NCBI GenBank assembly: GCA_002309675.1
Contig: DBXX01000003.1
Coordinates: forward strand, 1 to 5,763
Reading direction: 5' to 3'
From: Lachnospiraceae bacterium UBA1201
GTDB lineage: Bacteria > Bacillota > Clostridia > Lachnospirales > Lachnospiraceae
Length of the DNA stretch: 5,763 nucleotides
The position numbers were made by a program, and so were the translations under genes. The notes beneath the pieces are model-generated. The model made no database searches. It had not been told where the DNA came from and saw only the letters and a program-made list of their open reading frames with translations. Positions within the stretch are counted from its first letter, which is position 1, and each line of letters starts with the position of its first letter. Positions 1-5,360 of this stretch are shown in pieces.

Positions 1-440
1 TCGATGAAGTGGTTGCCGCCGCCCAGCGTGCCGAGGCTTCTTTCCAGTCTGTTCGCGTCCTTCAGCTCTCAGTAGCAGCGCAGCTCCGTGAGGTCAAAAC
101 GCTCCTGTCTTCCCTCCCAGACGTTCATTCCGGAGGGGATGAAATGGGCGGCTTCATCTATTTTGGCAAAGTCAGGGTCTGTCTTTCCAAGGTTCACCGT
201 GTACATGCCGCAGCCGATATCGACTCCGACCACATTGGGTACGACTCGGTCCGTAATGGTCATGGTGGTCCCGATCGTGCAGCCCGCACCGGCATGAACG
301 TCCGGCATGATGCGGATCCTGGATCCCTCCGTCATGGGATAGTCGCACATGCGGCGGATCTGTTCGATCGCCTCATCTTCCACGACTCTTGCGTAGCAGA
401 TCGCAGTATTCACTTTTCCCTTGATCTCTAAAATGTCCAT
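1..440 (-). pseudogene. rtcB: RtcB-family RNA 3'-phosphate ligase, 5' part, interrupted by in-frame TGA (runs off window)
   Basis: RtcB enzymes are GTP- and Mn-dependent ligases that join RNA 3'-phosphate (or 2',3'-cyclic phosphate) ends to 5'-OH ends in the cytoplasm. The reading frame starts with MDILEIKGKVNTA. It carries the family motif MPDVHAGAGCTIG (about residues 46-58) and GVDIGCGMYTV, whose Asp and Cys are metal ligands in characterised RtcB. I chose the ATG at 438-440 because AAAGGA lies about 6 nt upstream and the product then begins like known RtcBs; an in-frame GTG at 461 is less likely. After LTELRCY the frame meets TGA at 71-69, but homology continues in the same frame to the window edge (ELKDANRLE, then GTLGGGNHFI). 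The TGA sits where Arg is usual, so a CGA-to-TGA change explains it. It is either a recent nonsense mutation or a sequencing error; the rest of the gene lies outside the window. The family assignment is very secure. Confidence 0.9.
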
Positions 441-471
441 TTTTAGTCCTTTCCAAAACACACTGAAATAT

Positions 472-503
472 GAAAAACCGCCTGCCTCACATAAGGCAAG
501 CGG
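472..503 (-). terminator. Rho-independent terminator between the small ORF and rtcB
   Basis: Read on the minus strand, CCGCTTGCCT and AGGCAGGCGG form a 10-bp stem with a 6-nt loop, followed directly by TTTTT (fwd 473-477). The single imperfect pair is G-U in minus-strand RNA but C-A in plus-strand RNA, which supports minus-strand use. It ends the transcript of the 50-codon ORF only about 30 nt before the rtcB start codon. It could therefore also act as an attenuator for rtcB. Confidence 0.8.
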
Positions 504-533
504 TCTGCACTGGAATATCTATCACGATGTCGC

Positions 534-686
534 CTACTTCCGGCGTATCGTCTCATGAACAACTATTTCTTGCATTCGCTCAGTCTTATATGAAGGCACG
601 AAAAACGATCCCCGTACAGAACTGCTCTTGTACGTAGACCCACAGCAATCACTATCATAACTGAATATGCATTGAACAGTTGCCAT
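534..686 (-). CDS. Small hypothetical protein, 50 aa, possibly a leader peptide
   Basis: This short ORF begins MATVQCIFSYDSDCC and ends ETIRRK before TAG. AGGAAG lies 7 nt upstream of the ATG. The ORF is framed by a good promoter (742-770) and a Rho-independent terminator (472-503), so it has a full set of expression signals. The protein has three cysteines (C6, C14, C15), no signal peptide and no membrane segment, and a charged C-terminal half. I do not recognise a family. It may be a genuine small protein, or a leader peptide whose translation affects the terminator in front of rtcB. It could also be a chance ORF inside a structured leader RNA. No function is claimed. Confidence 0.5.
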   Translation of the reverse strand: MATVQCIFSYDSDCCGSTYKSSSVRGSFFVPSYKTERMQEIVVHETIRRK

Positions 687-702
687 GTTAATTCTTCCTT
701 TC

Positions 703-720
703 CGGGAGCTTTTTGCTCCG
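703..720 (-). other. 5' leader hairpin ahead of the small ORF
   Basis: Minus-strand GGAGC-AAAAA-GCTCC forms a perfect 5-bp stem with a 5-nt loop. It lies about 15 nt after the expected transcription start and just before the Shine-Dalgarno of the small ORF. It may stabilise the 5' end of the mRNA or limit ribosome access. It is short, so its importance is uncertain. Confidence 0.4.
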
Positions 721-741
721 CTTATCGTTTTTCACGCTGGT

Positions 742-770
742 ATTATAACACTGTTTTTCCGATTTGTCAT
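742..770 (-). promoter_or_regulatory. Sigma-A-type promoter for the small ORF (and possibly rtcB)
   Basis: On the minus strand, ATGACA (5 of 6 matches to the -35 consensus, fwd 765-770) is followed after exactly 17 bp by a perfect TATAAT (fwd 742-747). The predicted start is near 735, about 50 nt before the ATG at 686. It is one of the best promoter matches in the window, and no other clear promoter was found between it and rtcB. Confidence 0.75.
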
Positions 771-815
771 TATACTTGTGGTATAAAAATATGGACCGCC
801 GGCCATGCTCTTGCA

Positions 816-969
816 CTACTTCTGAATATGATAACCTCCATCGGCAAAAACATTGGTCCCTGTCATGTAATCCGACAGGTCCGACAGCAGGAAGATGACC
901 ACCGACGAAATATCCTTCGGCTGTCCGAGTCTGCCTTGCGGAATAAGTTTTTCCGATGCTTGATTGTTG
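816..969 (-). pseudogene. C-terminal remnant of a short-chain dehydrogenase/reductase (SDR)
   Basis: A minus-strand frame ending at TAG (816-818) reads SEKLIPQGRLGQPKDI, then VVIFLLSDLSDYMTGTN and ends VFADGGYHIQK. This is the classic C-terminal end of FabG-like NAD(P)-dependent SDR oxidoreductases: GRLGQPEDI, then ITGxxxxVDGG. Only about 50 codons are present. The Rossmann GxxxGxG and YxxxK catalytic parts are missing, and the frame is closed by a TGA a few codons upstream, inside the end of lipoprotein gene L1. The fragment has no start codon or ribosome binding site of its own. The simplest reading is that the lipoprotein module arrived by insertion or recombination and replaced the front of an SDR gene. 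The family call is secure; the breakpoint is approximate (about 965-980). Confidence 0.8.
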
Positions 970-973
970 TATA

Positions 974-1669
974 TTAAGGTTCAAGATCGATCCACATGGC
1001 GGGACGAACGGAAAAGTAATCGCAGTCGTAGCTGATACCGATTCCGTAGGCGGCGATGGATCCGACGTAGCTGACGCCTGTAGCGCTGAGAGAAAAACTG
1101 CTGGACGACCGCAGCCACCACATGCAAGTGCCGGTACCTTCTTTCTTGGATGCGCCTTGTGCATAGCAGTACGGCGTACCGGAGCATGCCCTGGCGGCAT
1201 TATCAGCGAAATAAATCTCGGCTTCCCATGTGCTTAGCAGGAATACCCGGTCTGCAGTATCATACGCCTGGTTCGCATCATCAGTAACCGTAGACAGCAA
1301 TATCGCATCCTTCTCTTCGGAATTGAATGCTTCTTTAAAAAACTCACTGTTTAACCAGTCATGCAAGGAACAGGTTTCCCAGGTGACCTCTTTCAACTCA
1401 GTATTATACGGCTGACAATCCAGTCCATATCGGCTGACCACGAGCATCCTATCTTCCTGTTTATCCAGAACCAGCCATTCGATGGCTTCCTTTCCGGTGG
1501 ACTCATTATTATCCTGCTCATATTCACCGAAGTAGATATAAGAGCCGACCTCGGCTGCCTTCAAAGCGTCCATATTCGGCCGATTTGTCTTTTTCTCTTT
1601 GCATCCTGCCAGGCACAAAAGCATGGCCAATGCCAGAATACATGCTGCTTTTCTTTTTATGCTCTTCAT
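974..1669 (-). CDS. DUF6273-like lipoprotein L1
   Basis: Predicted lipoprotein of 231 aa. The signal peptide has KRK near its start, a hydrophobic core and lipobox CLAGC, with the lipid-bearing cysteine at residue 23. The mature part should therefore be anchored on the outer face of the membrane. The body has VGSYIYFGEYEQDN, IEWLVLDKQEDRMLV and TWETCSLHDWLN, then TWEAEIYFAD and WWLRS, and ends SVRPAMWIDLEP. I recall this pattern as DUF6273, a domain of unknown function with features of the C-type-lectin/FGE-like fold; no reaction is known to me. The ATG at 1669 has AAGGA 8 nt upstream. Unlike its paralogs, L1 lacks the PAGNDT segment (its frame reads AYDTADRVFLL) and has SSS where the others have SP[GW]. 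Its variable segment is the longest (32 residues). It has its own promoter (1753-1781) and lies directly behind array A. Confidence 0.9.
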   Translation of the reverse strand: MKSIKRKAACILALAMLLCLAGCKEKKTNRPNMDALKAAEVGSYIYFGEYEQDNNESTGKEAIEWLVLDKQEDRMLVVSRYGLDCQPYNTELKEVTWETCSLHDWLNSEFFKEAFNSEEKDAILLSTVTDDANQAYDTADRVFLLSTWEAEIYFADNAARACSGTPYCYAQGASKKEGTGTCMWWLRSSSSFSLSATGVSYVGSIAAYGIGISYDCDYFSVRPAMWIDLEP

Positions 1670-1752
1670 TATCTTTTTCCTTCGATGTCTCTTACTTTCT
1701 GATTTTGAATCTAGTCTCAGTTATCGGGTCCCTATCCATCGGCCCCGCTTTC

Positions 1753-1781
1753 AGTATATCATAAGCCCGCTCGGTTATCTA
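1753..1781 (-). promoter_or_regulatory. Extended -10 promoter of lipoprotein L1
   Basis: On the minus strand, TGATATACT (extended -10, TATACT at fwd 1753-1758) lies 17 bp from a weak -35 TAGATA (fwd 1776-1781). The spacer ACCGAGCGGGCTT is identical to the one ahead of L4 (5265-5293), and this conservation is the main support. The 5' leader to the ATG would be about 75 nt. Array A begins about 70 bp further upstream, a usual distance for activator sites. Confidence 0.65.
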
Positions 1782-1848
1782 TTCATTTTTCATTATATAT
1801 CTCGATCGAAGAATTATTGCTGTTTCGTACAAGCTCGGGCGAGATGAT

Positions 1849-2081
1849 CTTACGCGCAAACTGGAAGAAACAACAAACCTGCGCGTAAGAAAGCAAGCTT
1901 GTTCGGGGTGACCTTACGCGCAAAGCTGGCAAAACAGTGATTCTACGCGTAAGAAAGCAAGATTGGTTCGGGTAATCTTACGCGCAAACCGGAGGAAACA
2001 ACAAACCTGCGCGTAAAGAAGCAAGCTTGTTTGGGGTGGCCTTACGCGCAAACCAGAGAAAACAACGATCCTACGCGTAAG
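1849..2081. repeat. Array A: four 64-bp units with inverted repeat TTACGCGCA/TGCGCGTAA
   Basis: Left arms (CTTACGCGCA) start at 1849, 1913, 1977 and 2041, an exact 64-bp period. Right arms (TGCGCGTAAG or TACGCGTAAG) are at 1880-1889, 1944-1953, 2008-2016 and 2072-2081. The centre between arms is always 21 nt and A-rich (for example AACTGGAAGAAACAACAAACC has one extra base range variant per unit). The stretch between units contains GCAAG(C/A)TTG and a G-rich part. Units 1 and 3 are most alike, and units 2 and 4 share the TACGCGTAAG arm. Because 64 is not divisible by 3, the array cannot encode a protein repeat. It lies between the L2 terminator and the L1 promoter and fills most of this gene-free 500-bp gap. 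It may be a multi-site protein-binding region or a series of RNA/DNA hairpins. Confidence 0.95.
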
Positions 2082-2125
2082 AAAGCAAGATAACCTAGCA
2101 GTGAGGCAAAAGAGCAACAGAAACG
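2082..2125. repeat. Conserved tail flanking array A
   Basis: The about 42 bases after the last unit (GCAAGATAACCTAGCAGTG, then GGCAAAAGAGCAACA) match the bases after array B (5722-5763: GCAAGATAACCAGGCAACTG, then GGGAAAAAGCAACA) with a few changes and indels. So the duplicated module extends past the repeat units to at least this point. No function is visible. Confidence 0.7.
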
Positions 2126-2138
2126 CCAAGCAACCAAC

Positions 2139-2168
2139 AAAAAGCCTCCCCCGCGAGTGGGGAGGCTT
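2139..2168 (-). terminator. Strong Rho-independent terminator after lipoprotein L2
   Basis: AAGCCTCCCC (2142-2151) and GGGGAGGCTT (2159-2168) form a perfect 10-bp GC-rich stem with a 7-nt loop. In the minus-strand reading it is followed by TTTTT (fwd 2139-2143, partly shared with the stem). It lies about 35 bp after the L2 stop and would end the L4-L3-DUF998-L2 transcript before array A. On the plus strand the T-run is much poorer. Confidence 0.88.
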
Positions 2169-2203
2169 CAAGCCTTTGTATTCATACTTTCGGTTGGGAA
2201 GAT

Positions 2204-2896
2204 TTAGGGTTTAAGATAGATCCACATAGCAGGACGAACAGCCCCCCTGTTAAGGGTGGCAGATGTACCGTAGTCGATGATGCTTCCATTGTAGAAGACA
2301 TCTCCCGTCCGATCAGGTTCGTCCCCAGGCGACCGAAGCCACCACCAGCTATTACCATTGTCAGCTTTAACCGCCCCCTGAGCATGACAATAGGGAGATC
2401 CTTGACACTTTCTGGCATCATCATCGGCAAAATACCGATTTGCCTCAACCATGCTGAGCAGGAACACCCGATCCGTGGTATCATTTCCCGCAGGTGTGTC
2501 GTACTCTGGATTTGTATCCGCTGTAACCGTAGATGTCAAAATAACATTCTTTTCTTCCGGAATGAATGCAGCTTCATAGAATGTACTGTTCAACCATTTC
2601 CTTAGCGAACAGGTTTCCCAGGTAACATCCACATCCTCGGTATTATATGGCTGACAGTCTAAACCATACCGGCTGATCACAAGCATCTTATCTTCTTGCT
2701 TATCCAAAACCAGCCATTCGATTGCTTCTTTTCCGGTGGACTCGTCATTATCCTGTTCATACTCGCCGATGAAGACATACGAGCCGACCTTTGCTTTTTT
2801 CAAATCGTCCATATCGGATCTGCTTGCTTTTCCTTTACAACCTACAAAGCTCAAAAGCACTGTCAAAGCCAGCAATAACACAACTATTCTTCTCAT
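2204..2896 (-). CDS. DUF6273-like lipoprotein L2
   Basis: Predicted lipoprotein of 230 aa with signal peptide MRRIVVLLLALTVLL and cysteine 20 (SFVGC; Phe instead of Leu at -3 makes it a slightly weak lipobox). The body follows the family order: VGSYVFIGEYEQDN, IEWLVLDKQEDKMLV, TWETCSLRKWLN, YDTPAGNDTTDRVFLL, WWWLRSPG, and the end AVRPAMWIYLKP. The start is ambiguous. An upstream TTG at 2902 is 5 nt from AGGAGG, and the ATG at 2896 is 11 nt from it. I chose the ATG because the paralogs begin MK(R/S). It follows the DUF998 stop by only about 20 bp, so the two are very probably co-transcribed. L2 is the last gene before the terminator at 2139-2168. Its variable segment (fwd 2240-2326) is 29 residues. 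The biochemical function is unknown. Confidence 0.9.
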   Translation of the reverse strand: MRRIVVLLLALTVLLSFVGCKGKASRSDMDDLKKAKVGSYVFIGEYEQDNDESTGKEAIEWLVLDKQEDKMLVISRYGLDCQPYNTEDVDVTWETCSLRKWLNSTFYEAAFIPEEKNVILTSTVTADTNPEYDTPAGNDTTDRVFLLSMVEANRYFADDDARKCQGSPYCHAQGAVKADNGNSWWWLRSPGDEPDRTGDVFYNGSIIDYGTSATLNRGAVRPAMWIYLKP

Positions 2897-2917
2897 GATC
2901 AATCATTCCTCCTCTAC

Positions 2918-3553
2918 TCATGATTTCATCAACCGGGCCCCCGCCACGATCCAAAGCGGAACATACATGAAGACCAGGTTCAGCCTCTGCCATAGCCCCT
3001 CATTCGCGATCACGGTTTTCGCGAACTCTTCTTTATCCGACATGACGAATAAGGTGAAGAATACCAGCGAGATGACGAAGCTTACGATGCTGATGGCGCC
3101 GATGGCTCCTTCGCTATTCTTGAAGGAAAGAATGGCGATCAGAAGCGGTACGAACAAGAACAGCATAAATCCGATAACGGAGCCGGCACCGTGGATCTTC
3201 GAGGCCGTAGTGACAACGTCCTTCGACTCATTCACGCTGAAAAAGCAGGTGAAAATGCATGCGCCGACCGCAAAGACTGCGACAAACACAAGCGTCGTGT
3301 ATGTAAGCCCTTTGGACACCGAGTGATAGGAATTATAGATCGCCGGAAGCGCAGCCAGGAACAGCAGCCCTTCCACCAGCATCCAAATGTTAAACGGTAT
3401 CCGCACCGGACTCTGCGGATTCCCCAGAGCGCTGATGGACATTTTGGCTCTGCTGTATCCCTTGTAGAACAAGGGCAATATCAAAGAGACCAGAATGTCC
3501 CCGGCCATCGCAATGATCAATGCGATCCAGCCCAACTTATATATTCTTTCCAT
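2918..3553 (-). CDS. DUF998 family integral membrane protein
   Basis: Protein of 211 aa with about six hydrophobic segments (near residues 9-30, 57-75, 83-105, 121-143, 149-171, 189-207) and almost no long soluble part. The motif YSRAKMSISALG in the first loop and the later FFSVNES and HGAGSVIGF are typical of DUF998 proteins, which are polytopic membrane proteins of unknown function. The ATG at 3553 has GGAGG 4 nt upstream. It lies between lipoproteins L3 (85-bp gap) and L2 (about 20-bp gap) on the same strand, so it is probably in their operon. Whether it works with the lipoproteins is inference from position only. It stops at TGA, which shows that TGA is read as stop in this genome. Confidence 0.85.
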   Translation of the reverse strand: MERIYKLGWIALIIAMAGDILVSLILPLFYKGYSRAKMSISALGNPQSPVRIPFNIWMLVEGLLFLAALPAIYNSYHSVSKGLTYTTLVFVAVFAVGACIFTCFFSVNESKDVVTTASKIHGAGSVIGFMLFLFVPLLIAILSFKNSEGAIGAISIVSFVISLVFFTLFVMSDKEEFAKTVIANEGLWQRLNLVFMYVPLWIVAGARLMKS

Positions 3554-3638
3554 AGATCCTCCATCGTTGATGACTTCTATCCTGATAGCATGTCAAATTC
3601 AAAAGTGCAGGCTTCGTGCGTCTTATTCTTTGATACGA

Positions 3639-4346
3639 TTAAGGCTTCAGATCGATCCACATCGCGGGACGGACGGCGCTGTCGACGTGGCTAACATCAC
3701 GACCATAGGGGCGGACGTCGCCGTCACCGTCGACAATTGCCGCGCTGGCAGTATCGAGCCCAGGCGACCGAAGCCACCACCAACAATTGCCATTGTCGGC
3801 CTTGTATGCATCCTGAGCGTAGCAATACGGCGTCCCCTGACACGCTCCGGTGTTATCATCCGTGAAATACAGGTTTGTCTCGTCGATACTGAGCAGGAAC
3901 ACCTTATCCATGGTATCGTTTCCCGCTGGTGTTTCATAATATGGGTTTGAAACGGCCGTAACCAAGGAGTCCATGATATTATTCTGCTCCTCTGGGACAA
4001 ACGCTGTTTCATAAAACGTTTTATTCAACCAGCTTCGTAGCGTACAGGTTTCCCAAGAGACATCTTTAGGATTAGTACTATATGGCTGACAATCCAGAGC
4101 GTACCTGCTGATCACCAACATCTTATCTTCCTGACTATCTAGAACCAGCCACTCGATCGCTTCCTTCCCGGTAGACTCGTCGTTATCCTGCTCATATTCT
4201 CCGAAGTAGATATAGGAGCCGACCTCGGCCGCCCGCAGGGTGTCCATATTCGGTCTTTTCGGCTTAGATTTCTCCTCTTTACATCCTGTCAGGCACAAAA
4301 GCATTGCCAGAGCAAGCAGATATGTAACTATTCTCTTCCGTTTCAT
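3639..4346 (-). CDS. DUF6273-like lipoprotein L3
   Basis: Predicted lipoprotein of 235 aa with signal peptide MKRKRIVTYLLALAMLL and lipobox CLTGC (cysteine 22), followed by a charged linker (KEEKSKPKRP). The frame is open further upstream to 4415. I chose the ATG at 4346 because AGGTGA lies 5 nt upstream and the hydrophobic core then sits correctly; the upstream extension is charged and unlike the paralogs. The body has VGSYIYFGEYEQDN, IEWLVLDSQEDKMLV, TWETC-like SWETCTLRSWLN, YETPAGNDTMDKVFLL, WWWLRSPG and the end AVRPAMWIDLKP. Its variable segment (fwd 3675-3761) is 29 residues, rich in Asp, Gly and Ser. No clear promoter is visible in the 123-bp gap to L4, so read-through from the L4 promoter is likely. 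Confidence 0.9.
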   Translation of the reverse strand: MKRKRIVTYLLALAMLLCLTGCKEEKSKPKRPNMDTLRAAEVGSYIYFGEYEQDNDESTGKEAIEWLVLDSQEDKMLVISRYALDCQPYSTNPKDVSWETCTLRSWLNKTFYETAFVPEEQNNIMDSLVTAVSNPYYETPAGNDTMDKVFLLSIDETNLYFTDDNTGACQGTPYCYAQDAYKADNGNCWWWLRSPGLDTASAAIVDGDGDVRPYGRDVSHVDSAVRPAMWIDLKP

Positions 4347-4469
4347 TTGGTTCACCTGGTCCGGTTCCTTTCCTTTTCGTTCTCTCAAAAGATCACTTTT
4401 CCGACATGAAGCCATCCCCGTCAGGCTCTTCGGTAAAAGCTACGTTCGGATGATCATGGATTTGAAGAT

Positions 4470-5189
4470 TTAAGGGTTAAGATTGATCCATAAAGCGGGA
4501 CGAACGACGCCCCTGTGGTCGTAGACAAAGCTACCATTGATGATAAGGCCGAAGTAATTAACATAGGGCGCGTAGTTAGAATAGCTCCAAGGCGAGCGCA
4601 ACCACCACCAGCAAGTGCCGGTATCCTCGAGCTTGAATGTTCCCTGTTCATAGCAGTATGGCGTACCAACGCATGTTCTGGATGTATCATCCGCAAAAAA
4701 TCGGTTAGCTTCATCTATGCTAAGCAGAAACACCTGATCCCTGGTATCATTCCCAGCGGGAGTATCATACTCGGGATTGGCATCCGCCGTGACCACGGAA
4801 GTGAGGATCACATTCTTCTCCTCGGGTATGAATGCGGTTTCATAGAATTCACCATTTAACCAGCGCCGTAATGAGCAGGTTTCCCAAGTGATTACCTCAT
4901 ACTCCGTGTGATACGGCTGACAATCCAGGCCATACCGGCTGATCACCAGCATCCTATCTTCCTGTTTATCCAGAACCAGCCATTCGATGGCTTCCTTGCC
5001 GGTGGACTCATTATTATCCTGCTCATATTCACCGAAGTAGATATAAGAGCCGACCTCGGCCGACCTCAGGGTGTCCATATCCGGCCTTTTCGTCTTGGCT
5101 TTATCCTTGCAGCCTGCCAGACAAAAAGCCATTACTATAATCAGGAGAAATACAATGATTCCTCTCAAGTTCTTCTGTATCATCTTCAT
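4470..5189 (-). CDS. DUF6273-like lipoprotein L4
   Basis: Predicted lipoprotein of 239 aa, first gene of the operon. The signal peptide has a long hydrophobic core (IIVFLLIIVMAFCLAGC) with the lipid cysteine at residue 27. The body shows VGSYIYFGEYEQDN, IEWLVLDKQEDRMLV, TWETCSLRRWLN, YDTPAGNDTRDQVFLL, TCWWWLRSPW and the end VVRPALWINLNP. Start choice is uncertain: TTG at 5192, ATG at 5189 and ATG at 5183 are all in frame, and only weak GAAAG/GGAAAG sequences lie upstream. The ATG at 5189 is taken as the best compromise. The variable segment (fwd 4506-4589) is 28 residues and rich in Tyr and Asn. L4 is nearly identical to L1 over a 113-bp tract. It lies behind a copy of the same promoter and 64-bp array as L1. 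Confidence 0.9.
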   Translation of the reverse strand: MKMIQKNLRGIIVFLLIIVMAFCLAGCKDKAKTKRPDMDTLRSAEVGSYIYFGEYEQDNNESTGKEAIEWLVLDKQEDRMLVISRYGLDCQPYHTEYEVITWETCSLRRWLNGEFYETAFIPEEKNVILTSVVTADANPEYDTPAGNDTRDQVFLLSIDEANRFFADDTSRTCVGTPYCYEQGTFKLEDTGTCWWWLRSPWSYSNYAPYVNYFGLIINGSFVYDHRGVVRPALWINLNP

Positions 5190-5228
5190 CAATTTCTTTC
5201 GCTTTCCACATTTTCAATTCTGCGCCAG

Positions 5229-5253
5229 CAATTGGAAGCAATTCCCCCAATTG
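5229..5253. promoter_or_regulatory. Inverted repeat CAATTGG-N11-CCAATTG just after the L4 promoter
   Basis: Perfect 7-bp arms at 5229-5235 and 5247-5253 with an 11-nt centre, starting a few bases downstream of the predicted L4 transcription start. The L1 leader lacks it although the promoters match. It could be an operator for a repressor or a hairpin at the 5' end of the L4 mRNA. Confidence 0.4.
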
Positions 5254-5264
5254 ACACCGTTATC

Positions 5265-5293
5265 AGTATAACACAAGCCCGCTCGGTTATCTA
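5265..5293 (-). promoter_or_regulatory. Extended -10 promoter of lipoprotein L4 operon
   Basis: On the minus strand, TGTTATACT (TATACT at fwd 5265-5270) is 17 bp from TAGATA (fwd 5288-5293). The core sequence matches the L1 promoter (1753-1781), including ACCGAGCGGGCTT and the flanking upstream bases TGAATAGATA. The first unit of array B starts about 70 bp upstream. Confidence 0.65.
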
Positions 5294-5360
5294 TTCAATT
5301 TTGCTTTGCTTATCTCGATTGTGGAGTTATTGCAGCTTCGTGCAAGTTCGGTTGGTCGCT

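Noticed and set aside
69..71. Selenocysteine or recoded TGA in rtcB
   Set aside because: The homologous residue is Arg, not Cys/Sec, no SECIS-like hairpin was noticed just after the TGA, and another gene in the window (DUF998) ends at TGA.
788..808. Terminator after the SDR remnant
   Set aside because: ATGG/CCAT arms followed by TTTTT are present on the minus strand, but the stem is only 4 bp with internal mismatches, too weak to annotate.
688..1200. Long minus-strand ORF of 170 codons overlapping L1 and the SDR remnant
   Set aside because: It is an out-of-frame shadow of L1 and the SDR fragment, with low-complexity Arg/Ser-rich content and no family match.
1849..2081. CRISPR array
   Set aside because: The period is regular, but the parts between palindromes are similar to each other and of related sequence, not unique spacers. 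The same holds in array B, and no cas gene is present.
1914..2171. Minus-strand ORF through array A, and plus-strand ORF through array B (to 5594)
   Set aside because: A 64-bp unit shifts frame every repeat, so the translations are not repeating proteins. They have no convincing ribosome binding site and overlap promoters and a terminator.
2736..3326. Plus-strand ORF of 196 codons opposite DUF998 and L2
   Set aside because: It is antisense to two well-supported genes, has no ribosome binding site and its translation resembles no family.
1010..4589. Complete diversity-generating retroelement
   Set aside because: The variable C-terminal segments fit a target gene, but no reverse transcriptase, template repeat or accessory gene is visible here, so only the possibility is reported.
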